Assembly: GCA_964451785.1 (NCBI GenBank)
Contig: CAYVJG010000037.1
Coordinates: forward strand, 1-27,609
Source: JAJYSO01 sp964451785
GTDB lineage: Bacteria; Bacteroidota; Bacteroidia; Flavobacteriales; Flavobacteriaceae
DNA: 27,609 bases
Direction of reading: 5' to 3'
The notes beneath the pieces were generated by a model. It was given only the letters and a program-made list of their open reading frames with translations, was not told where the DNA came from and did no database searches. This document shows, one piece after another, positions 22,601 to 27,609 of this stretch (positions within the stretch are counted from its first letter, which is position 1; each line of letters begins with the position of its first letter). The position numbers were made by a program, and so were the translations under genes.

Positions 22601-24046
22601 TTAATTTTGAGGCGTAAGACCAAGTGTTTTCCCTTTTTTAAGCATAAAGGCATAGGCTTCATCATAATCATTTGCTATGTCGCCTTGTAAAATGGCTTCT
22701 TTTATAGCCGCTTTGATGATGCCAATTTCTTTAGAAGGTTTGAGGTTAAAAGTGGTCATAATTTCTTCGCCGGAAACAGGCGGTTGGAAATTGCGAATGT
22801 GATCACGTTCTTCAACTTCTTTAATTTTGGTTCTTACAATTTTAAAATTGTTGTGGTATTTGCGAAAGCGCTTTGGATTTTTTGTGGTGATATCCGCTTC
22901 GCATAAGGTCATTAAATCTTCAATGTCATCCCCCGCATCAAATACTAATCGGCGTACGGCCGAATCAGTTACTTTATCTTGCGCAATCACAATGGGGCGC
23001 GAACTCATCATAACCAATTTTTGAACGTACTTCATTTTTTGGTTAAGTGGCATTTTTAAACGCTTGAACAGTTTATATACCATTTTTGAGCCTACAAATT
23101 CGTGATTGTGAAAGGTCCAACCTATTTTTTTATTGAAGCGCTTTGTGGGGGCTTTGCCAATATCGTGTAATAATGCCGCCCAGCGCAACCATAGGTTATC
23201 GGTGTTTACTGAAATATTATCAACCACTTCAAGGGTGTGCCAAAAGTTGTCTTTGTGGCGTTGTCCATCGATCTCATCAATACCTTCAAGAGCCGTTAAC
23301 TCCGGCAAAATGAGTGGTAGTAATTTTGTTTTGCGCAATAGAGCTAGGCCTGTTGAAGGCTTGTCGGCCAGCATAATTTTATTAAACTCATCAACAATGC
23401 GCTCATTAGTGATAATCGTTAAGCGATCGGCATTATCAGTGATGGCTTGTAGAGATTTATCTTCAATTTTAAACCCTAATTGGGTGGCAAATCGGATGGC
23501 ACGCATCATGCGTAAGGGGTCATCAGAATAGGTTTCAGAAGGAGCTAAAGGCGTCTTTAACAATTCTTCTTTGAGATGTTGTAAACCATTAAAGGGGTCA
23601 CGTAGTCGTCCAAATTCAGCTTTGTTTAGTTGAAGCGCCAAAGCGTTGATGGTAAAATCACGTCTGTTTTGATCGTCTTCAAGCGAGCCTGGCGTCACTT
23701 CAGGATTCCGACTGTCTTTAGCGTATGATTCTTTGCGGGCTCCGACAAATTCAATTTCTAAATCGAAAGCCTTTAGCATAGCCGTGCCAAAGGTTTTAAA
23801 TACTTTTACTTTAGGATGATTGGGTAACAAACGCGAAACTTCTTGTGCTAAATCAATGCCGCTACCAACGGTTGTGATATCAATATCGTGCGTGGGCCTA
23901 TTTAAAAAATAATCCCGTACAAAACCTCCTATCGCATAGGTTTCAAGTCCTAAATTATCAGCGGCTTGAGTGATGTAAGGAAAAATTTCGTGGTGTAAGG
24001 CTTGTGGATAAGTAGCTGCGGTTTGAACGCTTTTGTCCTGTGTCAT
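22601..24046 (-). CDS. cca: CCA tRNA nucleotidyltransferase / polynucleotide adenylyltransferase with HD domain
   Basis: The 481-aa protein belongs to class II nucleotidyltransferases that add or repair the 3' CCA of tRNA. The head domain shows GGFVRDYFLNR (40-50), the metal-binding DID (54-56), and RRDFTINALAL (128-138), followed by the neck region DDPLRMMRAIRFATQLGF (175-192). An HD phosphohydrolase-type domain follows, with HTLEVV and LLHDIGKAPT (292-301) and a second His in FHNHEFVG. Family relatives can instead be poly(A) polymerases; as the single gene of this type seen here, CCA addition is the likelier role. It is 15 bp downstream of the sua5-like gene. Confidence 0.92.
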   Translation of the reverse strand: MTQDKSVQTAATYPQALHHEIFPYITQAADNLGLETYAIGGFVRDYFLNRPTHDIDITTVGSGIDLAQEVSRLLPNHPKVKVFKTFGTAMLKAFDLEIEFVGARKESYAKDSRNPEVTPGSLEDDQNRRDFTINALALQLNKAEFGRLRDPFNGLQHLKEELLKTPLAPSETYSDDPLRMMRAIRFATQLGFKIEDKSLQAITDNADRLTIITNERIVDEFNKIMLADKPSTGLALLRKTKLLPLILPELTALEGIDEIDGQRHKDNFWHTLEVVDNISVNTDNLWLRWAALLHDIGKAPTKRFNKKIGWTFHNHEFVGSKMVYKLFKRLKMPLNQKMKYVQKLVMMSSRPIVIAQDKVTDSAVRRLVFDAGDDIEDLMTLCEADITTKNPKRFRKYHNNFKIVRTKIKEVEERDHIRNFQPPVSGEEIMTTFNLKPSKEIGIIKAAIKEAILQGDIANDYDEAYAFMLKKGKTLGLTPQN

Positions 24047-24060
24047 TCAGATCGAGTTTG

Positions 24061-24621
24061 TTATTCTCTAATTAAAGTTAAGCTGCCATCGGCTTCTATC
24101 TTAATAATGGTAGAAGGTTTGGTGTTGACAGTTTCGCGTTGCAAATTTACAACATAATCTACGCCTTTCACAATTTCAGCGCTGATTTGCGCAAATGATT
24201 TTGCTGTAGGCTCACCGCTGATATTAGCAGAAGTCGATACTATGGGTTTACCAAAAGCTTTGATTAAGCCTTGACAAAAAGGAGTGTTGCCTATGCGGAT
24301 AGCCACGGTGTCATCACTCGAAATAAGATTTTTAGCTAATCCAATAGGGTGATTATAGATGATAGTCGTCGGTTTGTTTTGCGTTTTTAAAATGTCAAAC
24401 ACCTGTTCAGGAATTTCAGGAATATAGGTCTTGAGCATTTCAAAATCAGAAACTAAACAGATAAGCGCCTTGCTTTCTGCGCGGCGCTTTAAGCCATAAA
24501 CCTTGTTAACTGCTTCGGGGTTGGTGGCGTCGCAGCCAATGCCCCAAACGGTATCTGTAGGATAGAGCAATAACTGTCCTGCTTGTAGGGTTTGTAATGC
24601 TTTTTGAATTTCTTCTTCCAT
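24061..24621 (-). CDS. tsaC: L-threonylcarbamoyladenylate synthase (Sua5/YrdC/TsaC)
   Basis: The enzyme makes threonylcarbamoyl-AMP from threonine, bicarbonate and ATP, for the t6A37 modification of ANN-decoding tRNAs. The 186-aa product is a YrdC-domain-only (TsaC-type) form. The signatures are LLYPTDTVWGIGCDA near the N terminus, GLKRRAESKALICL, VAIRIGNTPF, and VSTSANISGEPT. The frame is open to an ATG at 24648, but this lies inside a TAnnTTTG promoter box, so the ATG at 24621 is chosen. It is the first gene of a four-gene operon continuing with cca, ctaA and a pRiA4b-like gene. Confidence 0.93.
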   Translation of the reverse strand: MEEEIQKALQTLQAGQLLLYPTDTVWGIGCDATNPEAVNKVYGLKRRAESKALICLVSDFEMLKTYIPEIPEQVFDILKTQNKPTTIIYNHPIGLAKNLISSDDTVAIRIGNTPFCQGLIKAFGKPIVSTSANISGEPTAKSFAQISAEIVKGVDYVVNLQRETVNTKPSTIIKIEADGSLTLIRE

Positions 24622-24645
24622 AATTTGATCTACTAAAAGATAGCG

Positions 24646-24653
24646 CAAAATTA
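24646..24653 (-). promoter_or_regulatory. Promoter -7 box (TAATTTTG) of the tsaC operon
   Basis: CAAAATTA on the plus strand is an exact TAnnTTTG on the minus strand, giving a leader of roughly 20 nt before the ATG at 24621. The rest of the divergent 24622-24822 gap holds a 13-nt palindrome ACAAATAATTTGT (24744-24756) and an inverted pair GTCAG/CTGAC (24729-24745), possible regulator sites. Confidence 0.65.
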
Positions 24654-24810
24654 CGGTATAAATAATCTTTTTTAGTGTGAATGACCTAAAAATTCAATGC
24701 CTTTGTGAGAGAAGGTTACCAGCTATTCGTCAGTAATGTTCTGACAAATAATTTGTTAATAATTGTCGTTTTATTTGAATAAATCGGGTTCGATATTTCG
24801 GTGAATAGTG

Positions 24811-24818
24811 TATTTTTG
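24811..24818 (+). promoter_or_regulatory. -7 box (TATTTTTG) immediately before the Kdo-kinase-like start
   Basis: This exact TAnnTTTG match ends only 4 bp before the ATG at 24823, so transcription would start at or next to the start codon, implying a leaderless mRNA if this box is used. Confidence 0.5.
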
Positions 24819-24822
24819 TGCC

Positions 24823-25578
24823 ATGCAGTCAGAGATTTCTATTAAATATCAGGCACAAAAAAAGGAGCTTGAAGATTTTGTTACGCACTTTGAAACCAAA
24901 GGGAAACCTTATGGTAATCAAAAACGTAATTCCCTTAAATTGTTCGAATTGGAGGGAAAAACGATTAATATCAAATCGTTTAAAAAACCTAATTTTATCA
25001 ATAAGATTGCTTATCGTTATTTCCGAAAAAGCAAGGCACAGCGCTCTTTTGAATACGCCAACATCTTAATTGAAAAAGGAATTAAAACACCAGCTCCGGT
25101 AGGATTTTTTCAGGAGTCTTCAGGTTTATTTTTTGGAAAGAGTTATTACTTGAGTGAACATTTAAATTACGATTTGACCTATCGCGATTTAATTCACGAT
25201 CCTAAATTTCCTAATCGCTATGAAATTTTACGTCAGTTTACACAATTTACATTCCAGTTGCACGAACAAGGCATTGAGTTTTTAGACCACTCGCCAGGCA
25301 ATACACTTATTGTGGTGAATGAAACCAATAACTACGATTTCTATCTAGTCGATTTAAATCGCATGAAATTTCACGAACAGATGGACTATGAAACCCGTAT
25401 CAAAAATTTTGTTCGTCTATCACCAGATCAAAATATGGTGTCAGCCATGAGCGCTGAATATGCTAAATTGATAGGGAAAGAATTTCATCAAGTATATACC
25501 GATATGTGGCGAGAAGTGCAAGCTTTTAAAGAGCGCTATGCACGTAAAAAACGCCGCAAACAAAGAATGAAACTTTAA
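24823..25578 (+). CDS. Lipopolysaccharide core (Kdo) kinase-like protein
   Basis: The 251-aa product looks like the KdkA/InaA/WaaP group, small kinases with a protein-kinase-like fold that phosphorylate inner-core sugars of lipopolysaccharide at the cytoplasmic face. Visible features are an N-lobe with a Lys-rich strand (INIKSFKKPNFINKIAYRYFRKSKAQRSFEYA), then KTPAPVGFF, the catalytic-loop region GIEFLDHSPGNTL (about 148-160) and a metal-binding strand LVDLNRMKF (172-180). The C terminus is very basic. The frame is open from a GTG at 24808, but that overlaps the promoter box. It converges with a glycosyltransferase gene, consistent with an envelope role. The substrate is inferred only. Confidence 0.8.
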   Translation: MQSEISIKYQAQKKELEDFVTHFETKGKPYGNQKRNSLKLFELEGKTINIKSFKKPNFINKIAYRYFRKSKAQRSFEYANILIEKGIKTPAPVGFFQESSGLFFGKSYYLSEHLNYDLTYRDLIHDPKFPNRYEILRQFTQFTFQLHEQGIEFLDHSPGNTLIVVNETNNYDFYLVDLNRMKFHEQMDYETRIKNFVRLSPDQNMVSAMSAEYAKLIGKEFHQVYTDMWREVQAFKERYARKKRRKQRMKL

Positions 25579-25590
25579 GAAAATAGCGTG

Positions 25591-25618
25591 CTGCTGTAAT
25601 TGGTTTTGATTACAGCAG
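25591..25618. terminator. Hairpin between convergent envelope genes
   Basis: CTGCTGTAAT (25591-25600) pairs perfectly with ATTACAGCAG (25609-25618), with an 8-nt loop. T-rich sequence follows on the plus strand. It lies in the 48-bp gap between the two stops and probably terminates both. Confidence 0.75.
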
Positions 25619-25626
25619 TCGTTTAA

Positions 25627-27483
25627 TTATTGTCTATTGCGTCGCAACAACCACAATTTTACATAACGTGTATAGACGGCGTAACTTTGTATTGAAGCAT
25701 TGGTAAAACCTACAAATCCGTCTCTAAACCCGCCTTTGATAATGTATTGCTTAAAGAAGCGCCAAAAGGGCTTGACAACCACGTGATAAGCCGTTATTTT
25801 ACCCGTTTTTTTGTCGTAATCTTTGGCTTGGAGCCACGCATAACGGTTTTTCTTTTCGATATATTTATCAAAAGACACATAGGTGTTATGAGTGAATTTA
25901 TTTTTTAATGCGCCAACCTCACCCTCTGCAATAATTTCTTCGTGTACAAACTTATCTTGGTAGCGGCATTTACTTTTTTGAAATAAACGAATCACCCGGT
26001 CATTTTTCCAACCACTGTAGTTAAGAGGTTCACCCATAAATTTATTAGTACGGTAAATCCAGTAGGCCACATTGCCTTCTTTGTTAGGATTTTTAAGGGT
26101 TTCTAAAATTTCGTATTCCAATCCGGGCGTTACGCGTTCATCTGCATCGACCAGTAAAATCCATTCGTGTTTAGCTTGTGGAATGGCCCAGTTTTTTTGT
26201 TTGGCAAAGTAGTCAAATTTACGTCTGATGACACGATCGGCTAACTCAACTGCTTTTTCATAAGTGCCATCCGTTGTGTAACTGTCAACCACTAAAACTT
26301 CGTCGGCAAAGCGCACCGAGGCAATGACTGCTTCTATATTGTGAATTTCATTACCTACGGGAATAATGGCTGTTAATGGTAATCGATTTTGTTCAGGCAT
26401 AGCTTGTTTAGGTAAAGTATAAGGCTGATTATAACTTTTTATAGTCCAGTAGTTCAGCTGTTTACGAACTTTGTATTTTCGTACTAAATTGAGTGGTTTA
26501 TTTTTTAGATGTGATTTATCTGCCTGGGCAAAAGTAATACAGGTATCAATCACGCGTTTGCTCGACTTGCCATCTGTATAAGGATGTAATTCTCGGTTAA
26601 ACGCTGCGAGTTCATCGAGAATATCTTGCGGCTGACCTAAAGCTGTTTTAAAACTGTTTTCAATCTCATCAGCTTTTGTGATGTTAATCAAATAAGGTTT
26701 AGGTACGTGATGATTAAAGGTGACGATAGGTTTATTTTGCAACCCAAATTCTTGAATAGCCGAAGTGGTGTCAGCAAACATAATGTCAGCCTGTTTAAAC
26801 AACGGAATGAGATCAGTGGTGTTAAAAAACGAGAAGTTTTCGTTTTCTAATTCTTGCCATTTTTGGCGCGTAGCTTCTGGTAGTTTAGGATGTAATACCA
26901 TTAAAAAACGATACGCGCCGGTCGTTGAAAGTCGCTGAATTTCAGCGTAAACATCATCGCGTAAGGCCAAGCTTAAGCGCTCTGTGAAAGTGGAAGCAAT
27001 GAAGATAGTTGGCTTATCACTCGCTGGTTTATCAGTCAACGGAAATAGTGGATCCACCTTTGACCAACCGGTTTCAATGGCTTCAAAATGAGGATGTTTT
27101 TGTTGCAATTCTTTAAACACGCTAGTGGTAGAGGGTCCTTGTGTACAATACAAATCAAAGAAGCCGCGAATGCGAAAATGATCGCGTTTAAAACTGCGTT
27201 TCTCCGCGTTAAACCCGTGAAAAATTTGCACTTTTAGTCCTGTGATGAAATCGGGAATAGAATCTGTAATCGCTAAAACAAAATGAGGTTCATAAGTTAC
27301 TACTTCTTCTATATTGTCTAATAGACGAGGATTTGAATGTAGCGCTTTTTGGCCTTCTTTTTCGTCGCAAAACCAAGCAATGGTATGCCCTTGTCTGAGG
27401 ATTTCTTCTTCTAAAGGTTTGCCTATAGGCAAGGCATAACTGTATGAATAGTAGATTAGAAACTTATAGGTCATGGTGCTCAT
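25627..27483 (-). CDS. Fused CDP-glycerol glycerophosphotransferase-like / GT2 (WaaE-like) glycosyltransferase
   Basis: This 618-aa, two-domain protein has no signal peptide. Residues about 5-320 look like the CDP-glycerol glycerophosphotransferase family (GT-B fold): QIFHGFNAEKRSFKR (86-100), TGWSKVDPLF (138-147), a VLHPK strand (196-200) and DIMFADTTSAIQEFGLQNKPIVTF (233-256). Residues about 368-600 are a GT2 glycosyltransferase of the WaaE/KdtX type: LTAIIPVGNEIHNIEAVIASV, EVLVVDSYTTDGT, FAKQKNWAI, the DxD motif VDADER with Asp446 and Asp448, and RLFQKS. The linker is about 320-368. Such proteins build lipopolysaccharide core or related envelope glycans; donor and acceptor are unknown. M4 at 27474 is an alternative start. 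Confidence 0.85.
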   Translation of the reverse strand: MSTMTYKFLIYYSYSYALPIGKPLEEEILRQGHTIAWFCDEKEGQKALHSNPRLLDNIEEVVTYEPHFVLAITDSIPDFITGLKVQIFHGFNAEKRSFKRDHFRIRGFFDLYCTQGPSTTSVFKELQQKHPHFEAIETGWSKVDPLFPLTDKPASDKPTIFIASTFTERLSLALRDDVYAEIQRLSTTGAYRFLMVLHPKLPEATRQKWQELENENFSFFNTTDLIPLFKQADIMFADTTSAIQEFGLQNKPIVTFNHHVPKPYLINITKADEIENSFKTALGQPQDILDELAAFNRELHPYTDGKSSKRVIDTCITFAQADKSHLKNKPLNLVRKYKVRKQLNYWTIKSYNQPYTLPKQAMPEQNRLPLTAIIPVGNEIHNIEAVIASVRFADEVLVVDSYTTDGTYEKAVELADRVIRRKFDYFAKQKNWAIPQAKHEWILLVDADERVTPGLEYEILETLKNPNKEGNVAYWIYRTNKFMGEPLNYSGWKNDRVIRLFQKSKCRYQDKFVHEEIIAEGEVGALKNKFTHNTYVSFDKYIEKKNRYAWLQAKDYDKKTGKITAYHVVVKPFWRFFKQYIIKGGFRDGFVGFTNASIQSYAVYTRYVKLWLLRRNRQ

Positions 27484-27561
27484 TCAAAAACGGTTAGCTA
27501 TTTGTTTAGTCTTAACTCGCTGTGTTGTAATTAGTTGTTGTCTTTTGAAAAAAAGAATCGT

Positions 27562-27593
27562 CAAAATTAAATTCTTAATCTTAAAAGTACAAA
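27562..27593 (-). promoter_or_regulatory. Promoter of the glycosyltransferase gene (TTTG-N20-TAATTTTG, minus strand)
   Basis: On the minus strand a TTTG at 27593-27590 is followed after a 20-bp spacer counted from its TTG core by TAATTTTG (27569-27562), a complete Bacteroidota-type promoter about 80 bp before the start. A second box, TATGTTTG (27597-27590), overlaps the -33 element and could be an alternative. Nothing else is seen to the right edge. Confidence 0.6.
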
Positions 27594-27609
27594 CATACGA
27601 AAAACAGTG

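Noticed and set aside
24622..24648. Upstream ATG of the tsaC-type gene
   Set aside because: It overlaps the TAATTTTG promoter box; the inner ATG at 24621 gives a normal YrdC start.

Overview
The window is a piece of chromosome from a low-GC member of the Bacteroidota, almost certainly a Flavobacteriaceae species. The evidence is the repeated TAnnTTTG (-7) promoter box a short distance before well-supported start codons, weak Shine-Dalgarno sites, and the gene repertoire: heme A synthase, a quinol-type NO reductase, a long flavobacterial-type QueA, B12-regulated MetE and a phenylacetate PaaZ. No phage, transposase, CRISPR array or tRNA was seen. The coding content is mostly core and metabolic; the unusual signal lies in the intergenic DNA and in two gene fusions.

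Layout. 1-2,500: an intrinsic terminator from an upstream unit, the RNase P RNA gene (rnpB, +), methylglyoxal synthase (mgsA, -) ending directly against rnpB, and queA (+). 2,500-7,100: a nitrobindin-like heme-barrel protein (+), then two overlapping minus-strand genes for a lipoprotein and a large secreted or lipid-anchored protein, both of unknown function. 7,200-9,450: a divergent LysR regulator and MFS exporter resembling the E. coli ynfL/ynfM pair. 9,500-12,000: a solitary qNOR gene (norB, +) with a clear promoter and a palindrome on its -33 region. 12,200-15,000: metE (-) behind a cobalamin riboswitch and a long leader. 15,300-19,350: a phenylacetate-catabolism operon (+), paaZ (with an extra C-terminal DinB-like domain), a crotonase-family gene and paaY. 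19,600-20,900: pirin and YceI genes (+). 20,970-24,620: a minus-strand operon reading sua5/tsaC-type, cca-type, ctaA, pRiA4b ORF-3-like. 24,800-27,500: a Kdo-kinase-like gene (+) facing a fused CDP-glycerol-transferase/GT2 glycosyltransferase (-), probably for cell-envelope glycolipid assembly.

The most interesting feature is a three-copy intergenic repeat (3406-3533, 12083-12212, 19436-19553) of about 130 bp. Its core is a long imperfect palindrome bounded by ATACCG/CGGTAT. Two copies are near-identical full-length copies in opposite orientation; the third keeps the hairpin core but has a degenerate left part. Sequences at the hairpin tip vary while the flanking GAC/GTC is kept, and a left-hand module resembles the left arm, so two upstream segments could compete for one downstream arm. 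I do not recognise a described family for it.

Functional links are modest. The nitrobindin-like protein and qNOR both concern NO/heme chemistry but are not in one operon. PaaZ, the crotonase and PaaY act in one pathway, whose other genes are not here. The two envelope genes at the right end are convergent and plausibly act on the same lipopolysaccharide core.
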